This document shows positions 23,951-29,661 of a stretch of DNA of 64,000 nt, piece after piece. This stretch comes from JAGORM01 sp964406795. GTDB taxonomy: Bacteria > Patescibacteriota > Microgenomatia > Levybacterales > GWA1-39-11. The number at the start of each line of letters is the position of its first letter. Position 1 is the first letter of the stretch. The translations under genes were made by a program, and so were the position numbers. The notes below the pieces were generated by a model. The model did no database searches. It saw only the letters and a list, made by a program, of their open reading frames with translations, and was not told where the DNA came from. Location: contig CAYOTA010000005.1 of assembly GCA_964406795.1 (NCBI GenBank), positions 1 through 64,000 on the forward strand. Direction: 5' to 3'.

Positions 23951-24407
23951 TGCAATTGGATCCATAGCAAGAGGTATGGCTCGAGGGATAGGAAAAATGG
24001 GAGGAGAAACCATGGAAGCGGGACCCCGAATAGCGGAAAAGATAGCTACACCTCCAAAATTAGCGATTGAAAAACCGGCTGTATCTCAAAGTCTTGTGCC
24101 AAGAGTGTTAGATATTGAATCCAGTGCTAAAAAAGGCGGACGTGGCGGAGCACGAGGAGGTCTTCAGGAAATTTCAGATGGTAAGCTTACAGATAATACA
24201 ACTTCCGATAGTGCTGAGGAGGAGGCTCAACAGGATTTAAGCAAAAGAGAATTTGCTGATCCATTTGCGGGTCTGCCTACACCACCACCTCAACCGTCAT
24301 ACCCGGGAGAGGGGTTTAATGTTGTTTCAAAAACGCTAGAGGAATTACCTGAAGCGATTGGCGCAAGCCCCACGAACGTAGAAGTCAAAGCCCCCCAAGG
24401 AAGATAA
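23943..24407 (+). CDS. Hypothetical Gly/Pro-rich protein, 154 aa
   Basis: Family not recognised. A short amphipathic N-terminus (LSAIGSIARGMARGIGKMGGE) could bind membrane. The rest is low complexity with GGRGGARGG and a Pro-rich tail. It overlaps the preceding gene by eight bases and is one of few genes here with a strong ribosome site (AGGAGG five bases before ATG). Last gene of the operon; the terminator at 24434-24461 follows. Confidence 0.6.
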   Translation: MLSAIGSIARGMARGIGKMGGETMEAGPRIAEKIATPPKLAIEKPAVSQSLVPRVLDIESSAKKGGRGGARGGLQEISDGKLTDNTTSDSAEEEAQQDLSKREFADPFAGLPTPPPQPSYPGEGFNVVSKTLEELPEAIGASPTNVEVKAPQGR

Positions 24408-24433
24408 ACATCAGTGGTGCTGTATTCCCACAA

Positions 24434-24461
24434 AAAAAGCACTCGATTAAGAGTGCTTTTT
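24434..24461. terminator. Bidirectional intrinsic terminator
   Basis: Perfect 11-bp stem AAAAAGCACTC (24434-24444) with GAGTGCTTTTT (24451-24461), six-base loop. T-runs on both strands let it end the + strand operon and the ssrA transcript on the minus strand. Confidence 0.9.
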
Positions 24462-24466
24462 GTATG

Positions 24467-24892
24467 TGGAGATGGCGAGATTGATCTCGCGTCCAAATGT
24501 TGTTTTCTAAAACATCTACAAGCGTAGTTAATAATTAATTGTCGTTTTGTTTTGATCTTATTAACAAGAAAAACAATTCCAAGATTTTAATTTTCTAACC
24601 TAAAGCCAATCATTCTTTAAGCCCTATCTCAACTGGTTTATGTTCATGTCTATCCGTTGAGAAAAGAAACAACATGAACGGTGTGAACCGTTATGCAAAA
24701 GCTTATGCAGCTAGAGCATATCCCTGAGGGGCGAACCCCTTAGAGATCCCGTCAGCTAGACGAGCAACGAGCCCACGTGCCTTAACGACTCCGTCGTTTT
24801 TAGCATTTGTGTTTTGACTCCTGTTTTACGACTGTAAATCAAAGTCGGCTTGCAGTTTTAAAAGAGCAAAATCTGTCGATGCGTGCATCCCC
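24467..24892 (-). ncRNA. ssrA: tmRNA
   Basis: The 5' end GGGGATG (24892-24886) pairs with the 3' CATCTCC (24474-24468) to form the alanyl acceptor stem. The 5' end contains GCATCGACAG and the 3' end GGACGCGAG...CTCGC, the usual tRNA-like half. Reading from the resume codon GCT (24756) gives the tag ADGISKGFAPQGYALAA and TAA at 24703, ending in the canonical ALAA degradation signal. It is about 426 nt, somewhat longer than most. CCA is not encoded. smpB lies just upstream on the same strand. It frees stalled ribosomes and tags the nascent chain. Confidence 0.92.
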
Positions 24893-24950
24893 AGATCCTT
24901 TTCAAAGTAGGCTTTTTAGGGCTTTTCTTGACCTTGAAAAGAGTAGTAGT

Positions 24951-24979
24951 AGTATACCATTTTTGAGGCTCTTAGTCCA
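24951..24979 (-). promoter_or_regulatory. Candidate ssrA promoter
   Basis: TGGACT (24974-24979), 17-bp spacer, TATACT (24951-24956) on the minus strand. It would give a precursor with about 50 nt to be removed by RNase P. The -10 is followed by repeated ACT triplets, as upstream of dnaN. Confidence 0.5.
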
Positions 24980-25049
24980 CTTCGCCTTGCTCAGTGCCAG
25001 GTTTTCGCAAGCTCAAAGCTGGCAGCCCCGAGGCTATTTGAAGCTAAAT

Positions 25050-25490
25050 TTAGGTGTAGTTCTTGATTTCACGCTCCGTATCGCGTTTCATGTCCTTTTC
25101 CTTTAAATCTCGTCTTTTATCAGCTTGCTTTTTCCCTTTGGCAAGTCCAATCTCTACTTTTACAAGCCCGTTTTTGTCATACAATGACACACCAATTAAT
25201 GTGTGCTTCCCTTCTGACAACTTACTCTTCAGTTTTAAAAGTTCCTTTTTATGCAGTAAAAGCTTCCTGGTTCTTTTTTCATCAAATCCTGCAGTCCGCG
25301 CAAATGCATACGGAAAAATCCGGGCATTCAAAAGAATTGCTTCAGAACCCAAAATCTTAACATAAGACCCGGTTAAGTCTGCATGTCCTAGCTTTACAGC
25401 TTTTACCTCTTGCCCCTGCAATACAATTCCTGCCTCAAATTTCTGCTCAATAGCAAAATCTCTAGTTACATATTTATTAAATATTTTCAT
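25050..25490 (-). CDS. smpB: SsrA-binding protein SmpB
   Basis: A 146-aa SmpB, the partner of tmRNA in trans-translation. It shows the OB-like core (YVTRDFAIEQKFEAGIVLQGQEVKAVK, GSYVKILGSEAILLNARIFPY) and the basic C-terminal tail (GKKQADKRRDLKEKDMKRDTEREIKN) that enters the mRNA channel. I start it at the ATG at 25490 (MKIFNKYVTRD). The longer reading to 25553 runs through a hairpin repeat and has no family match. It is transcribed toward ssrA, which starts 158 bases downstream. Confidence 0.95.
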   Translation of the reverse strand: MKIFNKYVTRDFAIEQKFEAGIVLQGQEVKAVKLGHADLTGSYVKILGSEAILLNARIFPYAFARTAGFDEKRTRKLLLHKKELLKLKSKLSEGKHTLIGVSLYDKNGLVKVEIGLAKGKKQADKRRDLKEKDMKRDTEREIKNYT

Positions 25491-25506
25491 ATTTGCGCAG
25501 ATTTTA

Positions 25507-25558
25507 GGACCGCACCTCGCATAGCGAGTAAGGTCCGCAAGACTTGCCTGCAAGTCTT
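25507..25558. repeat. Two adjacent hairpins upstream of smpB
   Basis: GGACC...CTCGC-ATA-GCGAG...GGTCC (25507-25536) and AAGACTTGC-CT-GCAAGTCTT (25538-25558, nearly perfect). They lie between the probable -10 (TATAAT on the minus strand at 25580-25585) and smpB, so they would fold in its leader. Confidence 0.55.
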
Positions 25559-25649
25559 ATTCAATATTCTCATATAAGTATTATACTGTATCTTTCTTCT
25601 AAATCGTCACTTGTGAGCACGCGTAAAAAAATTCGAGTGATCGAGTCAG

Positions 25650-25769
25650 GGGGATCCCCGGCAAGACTTTGACCGGGAGGGGGTGATATCACCCGACGAG
25701 AAAACGAGAATTTTAGCGAGCGCAACATTGTGACAGGAGGCTTTGGTTCTTTCCCCGGAAGGAAAGAAC
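25650..25769. repeat. Palindrome-rich patch downstream of comFC
   Basis: This patch is G+C-richer than its surroundings. It holds GGGGATCCCC (25650-25659), GGGTGATATCACCC (25681-25694, perfect) and the arms GTTCTTTCC (25746-25754) and GGAAAGAAC (25761-25769, perfect). No gene is visible. It may be a repeat insertion or a structured 3' end of the comFC transcript. Confidence 0.5.
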
Positions 25770-25775
25770 AATACG

Positions 25776-26513
25776 TTAAATTTCTCTTGCAAAGGTCACA
25801 CCATATACCTCCCGTGCTCCTGCACGCTTTAACACCTTTGCACATTCCCGCAGGGTTGCGCATGAGGTAGCCAAATCGTCTACCAGTAACACTGTTTTTC
25901 CTTTTAGAAAATCTCTATCCTTTTGATATATTTCGAATGCATCTTTCACATTTTGTATTCGTGAAATCTTATCCAATTTAAATTGCGGATTTGTATGTCT
26001 AATTCTAAACAAAATTTTGTTATTTAATTCCAAATTGAATTCTTGCGCCAGGGCTTGCGCTAAAAGCTCCGCCTGGTTATAGCCGCGTTTTCTCAGCTTC
26101 TTAGAAGACAGGGGTATTGACATGACTATAGGATGTTGAGAGAGGAGTGGTATAAAAACTTCACTTTGGGATATCATTTCAGTAAATAATTTACCCATGG
26201 TGTCTTTCAAATTAGAGGTATATGGTTCATATTTGAAGCTAAACACTAACCGTTTCACAACACCCTTGTACACTACCCCGCACGAAAGACCGTCCAAACC
26301 GTAAGGGGTTTTGCAACCAGGGTGCGTTTTGCCTATAACAGATCTTTTCATGCACACCGGGCAAACATATTCCTCAAACGGTTTTATGCTAGATAAACAG
26401 TTTGCGCATACATATGTCCCAAATTTTTTGCACCCCACGCACCGTTTTGGGAATATAATATCAAGAATGAAACTCACAATTTCATTATGTACCCTACTTC
26501 CCTTTTTATTCAA
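25776..26513 (-). CDS. comFC: ComFC-like phosphoribosyltransferase-fold protein
   Basis: A 245-aa ComF protein. The N-terminal four-cysteine zinc site is CVGCKKFGTYVCANC, with a second CPVC. A PRTase fold follows (LVFSFKYEP, IPLSSKKLRKRGYNQAELLAQ) and the PRPP-loop-like VLLVDDLATSCATL. In naturally competent bacteria ComFC helps import DNA, which would fit the T4SS/uptake genes nearby. The frame opens with TTG at 26513. A TATAAT (26532-26537) lies six bases before an in-frame ATA at 26525, so the true start is uncertain. Confidence 0.88.
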   Translation of the reverse strand: MNKKGSRVHNEIVSFILDIIFPKRCVGCKKFGTYVCANCLSSIKPFEEYVCPVCMKRSVIGKTHPGCKTPYGLDGLSCGVVYKGVVKRLVFSFKYEPYTSNLKDTMGKLFTEMISQSEVFIPLLSQHPIVMSIPLSSKKLRKRGYNQAELLAQALAQEFNLELNNKILFRIRHTNPQFKLDKISRIQNVKDAFEIYQKDRDFLKGKTVLLVDDLATSCATLRECAKVLKRAGAREVYGVTFAREI

Positions 26514-26547
26514 GAAGAATAGTATGGCTAAATTATAGGCCTAGTCC

Positions 26548-26637
26548 GTTTTACTTATACATAGTTATCCACAATTCTGTTATTTTACTATAAGACTCTA
26601 CCCTAATTCTGAGGCTAAAATGTGGTTTTACTTATAC
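26548..26637. repeat. 13-bp direct repeats flanking a perfect DnaA box
   Basis: GTTTTACTTATAC occurs at 26548-26560 and 26625-26637. Between them TTATCCACA (26565-26573) is a perfect DnaA box. The region separates comFC and the Nudix gene. Confidence 0.6.
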
Positions 26638-27062
26638 TTTAGGGTGTGGAGAACTTCTAAATGGTTAAACCCTATACCTTTCGGCAAGCTTTTAAAATAA
26701 GCTACCTCTGCACTCTCCTCTGTTTTCTGGGGAATAATATGTGCCTCCTCTACCCTATAAATCATATCTATAATGTGTCCCCGCGGATCTTTATCTAGGT
26801 CTTCAAATACTTGCTCTACCTTATACTTCTTTCCCCCTTCATACCCTAACTCTGTCTTTAAAATTCGCGTAATACACTCCTCTATAGACTCTCCTTTTAA
26901 AATAAAGCTTCCCGGCAGATGCCATGCACCTGCTTCAGGCGGAATTGAGCGCTTGGCAAGTAAAACTGCTCCATCCTTATTTTCAATCAAAAGACTTATG
27001 GCAACACGCGGCACCTTCTCAAAGGTTTTTAAAAATTCCTCATAGGGAAGTTTTTGTGGCAT
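26628..27062 (-). CDS. Nudix hydrolase-like protein with degenerate Nudix box
   Basis: A 144-aa Nudix-fold protein (VPRVAISLLIENKDGAVLLAKRSIPPEAGAWHLPGSFILKGESIEECITRILKTELGYEG). The box keeps GE, the Arg and one Glu. The catalytic REUXEE part reads RILKTE, so two of the expected glutamates are missing. It may be a binding protein or have changed chemistry. TACAAT (27069-27074) lies six bases before the ATG. The stop overlaps a 13-bp direct repeat. Confidence 0.8.
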   Translation of the reverse strand: MPQKLPYEEFLKTFEKVPRVAISLLIENKDGAVLLAKRSIPPEAGAWHLPGSFILKGESIEECITRILKTELGYEGGKKYKVEQVFEDLDKDPRGHIIDMIYRVEEAHIIPQKTEESAEVAYFKSLPKGIGFNHLEVLHTLKYK

Positions 27063-27102
27063 GAGGGAATTGTAGCAAAATAAAAATATCTAATCGAGGA
27101 CT

Positions 27103-27246
27103 CTATGCTCCATCTCCCGGCTTCCAACCGCAGTCTGGGCATGCAGTGAGCTTTTCAGCTTGGATTAGAGAAGCTTGATTTTCATCAGGCTCCCAGGTGC
27201 ACCTTCTGCAAACTATTTTAAAACATACTTCACAATTGTCTTTCAT
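27103..27246 (-). CDS. Small zinc-ribbon protein, 47 aa
   Basis: MKDNCEVCFKIVC then RRCTWEPDENQ and TACPDCGWKPGDGA. Three Cys pairs (CxxC at 5/8, 13/16 and 36/39) suggest bound zinc. The ATG lies two bases after the stop of the 475-aa gene upstream, so translation is coupled. Its partner also ends in a zinc ribbon. Family unknown. The gene is short but well supported by the spacing and Cys pattern. Confidence 0.7.
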   Translation of the reverse strand: MKDNCEVCFKIVCRRCTWEPDENQASLIQAEKLTACPDCGWKPGDGA

Positions 27247-27248
27247 AA

Positions 27249-28676
27249 TTAGTCACAAACTATATATCCTTCCTCAGCGGCTTGCTCTTGTGTCAGCCGG
27301 CACTCTGGGTTTGGACAAGGGCCATTTCCAATTGGGCCACTTGCCCTATAACCACACTTAGGACAACTAAACCATTCCTGCTCATCGTCATCCTTATTAA
27401 ATCCTGTTCTGGGAGTTATTGAATTCAAAATATTTTTTTTCTTTCCGCCACCCGCACACCCTGCAATTTTCCTCATTTCCTCAAGTGTGTCTTGCGCGTC
27501 AAAAGGAGATACTATTCTATCTTCAATGTCATATCTTGCACCGCGCCACATAACTTTCTTTTTTTGTTTTGGCGGACGGATTTCATGCATAAGTTTTAAT
27601 GCAGTTAACCCCATTGCTGTCTCCAAATCGCCTCTTGTCTCCTCATCAGAATCAGTGATGCGTTGTGATATATATGCCTTAAGTGGGTCAATATAACTTT
27701 TTACGGTAGCATCCAACGTCCACAAGCTATCAGGGTTTTGTAAGAGGTCCATCATCTCAGCAAAGGTGCGCGACCTATCTGCACTATCCTTATATGCTAC
27801 TTCTCCCCCTTTTATATGCTGTATGTTTTGTGCTATATCTTCAATGCTTTCATCCTCTTTTGGATCAATTACTACTACACTCTCTACTACCCGTTTTATG
27901 TCAGCTCTATTGTCTACCACACTCTGAAACGCGTCTTCTGGCACTCCCAAATTCTTAAGAAGCTGTTTGTTTTGAGATAGCGTCATGTCAGTTTTCAGTG
28001 TAAATCCACGGATACTGCCGTCTTTCTGCACTTGAAAACAATATGTTTGTGAATCCGGATATTCTATCTCCTCAGCATTTCCCATTTTTATATCATATGG
28101 ATTAAGGGGCTCTAACTTATTGTCTTTTGTTTGATACCCACTCCATCCCGCAGGACTTGTCATAATCACCATAGTCCCAGGCTCTGCAGTAAGTAATGTT
28201 TCTTCAATTTTCTCAGTAGATTTTTTAACTACTCCATCCCGCTCATCAGAACTGATTGCATCAGCAAAAGGCTTTCCCCCATATAATGCTCCTACCAACC
28301 GTGTCTTACCTTCATATTCTTGCTTTTCTAAAACAATTGGAAAAACCGGCAATTCAAGTAGATATTCAGTTTTAAACCCTTGTAAATCCTGTTCAACTTG
28401 CTGTAATGAATCAGATAGTGGTACACCATTTTTATGGTTTTCTAAAAGCAAATCAACCTGTGTACGTACCTGAAAACCAGTTCCAGGCAACAAATACATA
28501 TCCTGCTGATTCTTCTTTTTTATTGCATCTACTTCCTCTGCCAAGACAGGTTTGACTATCCGTTCAACCTCCAATGGATTTCTTAATCTGGTCTTTTGGG
28601 ATTCTAAAAAACGTGTCGAAGGAGCTTTGAAATGCTCATATCCTGCAGCTACTCCCCTAGTTGCTAATTCACTCAT
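27249..28676 (-). CDS. Hypothetical protein with C-terminal zinc ribbon, 475 aa
   Basis: Family not recognised. A long N-terminal alpha/beta region (LATRGVAAGYEHFKAPSTRFLESQKTRLRNP...) leads to a helical middle. The C-terminus has a rubredoxin-like zinc ribbon (WFSCPKCGYRASGPIGNGPCPNPEC). There is no membrane segment. It starts four bases after the stop of the corrinoid adenosyltransferase and is followed by a 47-aa zinc-ribbon protein, so the three genes form an operon behind the cobalamin riboswitch. A B12-linked role is inferred from position only. Confidence 0.65.
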   Translation of the reverse strand: MSELATRGVAAGYEHFKAPSTRFLESQKTRLRNPLEVERIVKPVLAEEVDAIKKKNQQDMYLLPGTGFQVRTQVDLLLENHKNGVPLSDSLQQVEQDLQGFKTEYLLELPVFPIVLEKQEYEGKTRLVGALYGGKPFADAISSDERDGVVKKSTEKIEETLLTAEPGTMVIMTSPAGWSGYQTKDNKLEPLNPYDIKMGNAEEIEYPDSQTYCFQVQKDGSIRGFTLKTDMTLSQNKQLLKNLGVPEDAFQSVVDNRADIKRVVESVVVIDPKEDESIEDIAQNIQHIKGGEVAYKDSADRSRTFAEMMDLLQNPDSLWTLDATVKSYIDPLKAYISQRITDSDEETRGDLETAMGLTALKLMHEIRPPKQKKKVMWRGARYDIEDRIVSPFDAQDTLEEMRKIAGCAGGGKKKNILNSITPRTGFNKDDDEQEWFSCPKCGYRASGPIGNGPCPNPECRLTQEQAAEEGYIVCD

Positions 28677-28680
28677 ATGG

Positions 28681-29268
28681 TTATCTCTCCCAGGTAGTCT
28701 CCTTCTTTTTTTCTATATAATTTGCGTAACGTGCTAAAGTGAAAAATAAATCCGAGAGTCTATTTACATACTGGATAACCCGAACGTCAACTTTCTCCTG
28801 CCTGCCGGCAGGCAGGCTTTTTTTATGCAGCTTTATAATAAGCCGCTCAGCCCGTCTACTAACAGTTCTTGCTAAATGAAGATGAGAACCCATCACTCCT
28901 CCACCCGGAAGTATAAAGGAAGTGAGCTGTGGGAGCTGTGATGTCATATGATCTATTTCTAATTCATACATTTTTAACTTGTTTTCAAAATCTATGTCCC
29001 CTAAAATGTCTGGAAGGTCTGCCAAATATGAACAAATAGGGAAAATTGTTTTTTGAATGTCTAAAAGTAAATGATTAATATATGTGTTCTTTTGAGAAGT
29101 TTTAGCATTAAGAGAAAGTATTATTCCTATTACAGAATTTAGCTCGTCTAGGGCGCCGTATGCTTCAATCCGCACGTCGTCCTTCCAAACCCGCTTTCCG
29201 GAAAATAATGACGTTTTACCGCGGTCTCCTGTCTTTGTATAAATTGGCATGATAATTGTTGTTGTCAT
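28681..29268 (-). CDS. PduO-type ATP:cob(I)alamin adenosyltransferase
   Basis: Makes adenosylcobalamin, the cofactor of the class II RNR encoded upstream. Family motifs: MPIYTKTGDRGKTSLFSGKRVWKDDVRIEAYGALDELNSVIG (nucleotide site), FILPGGGVMGSHLHLARTVSRRAERL (ATP/corrinoid region) and YVNRLSDLFFTLARYAN. An LPAGRQ peptide, encoded by a 20-bp palindrome (28797-28816), is inserted between RLIIKLHKKS and EKVDVRVIQYVN. Start: a promoter (TTCACA, 18 bp, TATAGT) puts transcription near 29271, favouring ATG 29268; ATG 29250 (MPIYTKTG) is the family-like alternative. Confidence 0.93.
   Translation of the reverse strand: MTTTIIMPIYTKTGDRGKTSLFSGKRVWKDDVRIEAYGALDELNSVIGIILSLNAKTSQKNTYINHLLLDIQKTIFPICSYLADLPDILGDIDFENKLKMYELEIDHMTSQLPQLTSFILPGGGVMGSHLHLARTVSRRAERLIIKLHKKSLPAGRQEKVDVRVIQYVNRLSDLFFTLARYANYIEKKKETTWER
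28797..28816. repeat. 20-bp palindromic element inside a gene
   Basis: CCTGCCTGCCGGCAGGCAGG, a perfect palindrome inserted in frame in the adenosyltransferase gene and read as LPAGRQ. The same peptide is common in CPR proteins, from memory, which suggests a dispersed element tolerated in coding sequence. Confidence 0.8.
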
Positions 29269-29277
29269 TCTGACCAT

Positions 29278-29307
29278 ACTATAACTAGGGAAGAATCCAA
29301 CTGTGAA
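29278..29307 (-). promoter_or_regulatory. Promoter close to the adenosyltransferase gene
   Basis: TTCACA (29302-29307), 18-bp spacer, TATAGT (29278-29283). It lies downstream of the riboswitch terminator, so the gene may have a second, riboswitch-independent start. Confidence 0.5.
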
Positions 29308-29308
29308 C

Positions 29309-29335
29309 GAGATCCTTCGCATTGCTCAGGATGAC
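29309..29335. repeat. Dispersed REP-like repeat
   Basis: GAGATCCTTCGCATTGCTC followed by AGGATGAC, a variant of the widespread GTCATCCTGAGCGAAGCGAAGGATCTC repeat. It sits between the riboswitch terminator and the adenosyltransferase. Confidence 0.65.
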
Positions 29336-29341
29336 ATCTTT

Positions 29342-29375
29342 AAAATAAAAAAACCTCCCCGATAACTCGAGAAGG
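29342..29375 (-). terminator. Intrinsic terminator behind the riboswitch
   Basis: Nine-base-pair stem (29367-29375 with 29354-29362, including G-U pairs), four-base loop and a following T-rich run on the minus strand (29342-29353). Placed 33 bases after the riboswitch, it is the likely expression platform. Confidence 0.7.
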
Positions 29376-29407
29376 CCATAAAAAAAGAGCTTGCTCGAGC
29401 GAAAAAA

Positions 29408-29532
29408 AATTACATAGTTTTCTGAGTTTAATCCTACTTTGCTCAAAGCTTCGTAGAATTCTCCGTAGCCTTTGGCGTAGGAGAACAGTGGCGGCACCCT
29501 CATGGACTCTCACCATGATTACCTATGTAATT
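29408..29532 (-). promoter_or_regulatory. Cobalamin riboswitch
   Basis: On the minus strand a perfect 10-bp P1 closes the element (29523-29532 with 29408-29417). Inside are GGTGAGAGTCC, GGGTGCCGCCACTGT (the conserved B12-box core, 29485-29494) and ACTCAGAAAACT near the 3' side, in the order expected for an AdoCbl-class aptamer. It lies between nrdJ and the adenosyltransferase and is followed by a terminator. Cofactor binding should reduce read-through into the adenosyltransferase operon. Confidence 0.85.
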
Positions 29533-29538
29533 CCCTAA

Positions 29539-29567
29539 GATATATGAATCAAAAACCAAGTTCTTAA
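29539..29567 (-). promoter_or_regulatory. Candidate promoter of the riboswitch transcript
   Basis: TTAAGA (29562-29567), 17-bp spacer, TATATC (29539-29544). Start is expected at the 5' edge of P1. Confidence 0.4.
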
Positions 29568-29661
29568 TTCCTAATTCATACCTCTTAATTCATTCCTAAC
29601 ACTCTGCGTGTCCGCAACTGTAAGATCGCTTTCGCTAACCTTGCTCCTGGCTCATGCATCA

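Noticed and set aside
25491..25553. Longer N-terminus for SmpB
   Set aside because: The extra residues come from a hairpin repeat and are not part of SmpB; the family start MKIF at 25490 fits.
25570..25863. Minus-strand open frame of 97 codons
   Set aside because: Starts inside comFC in another frame and runs through the palindrome patch; no family features.
29285..29503. Minus-strand open frame of 72 codons
   Set aside because: It is the riboswitch and terminator sequence read through; no independent coding evidence.
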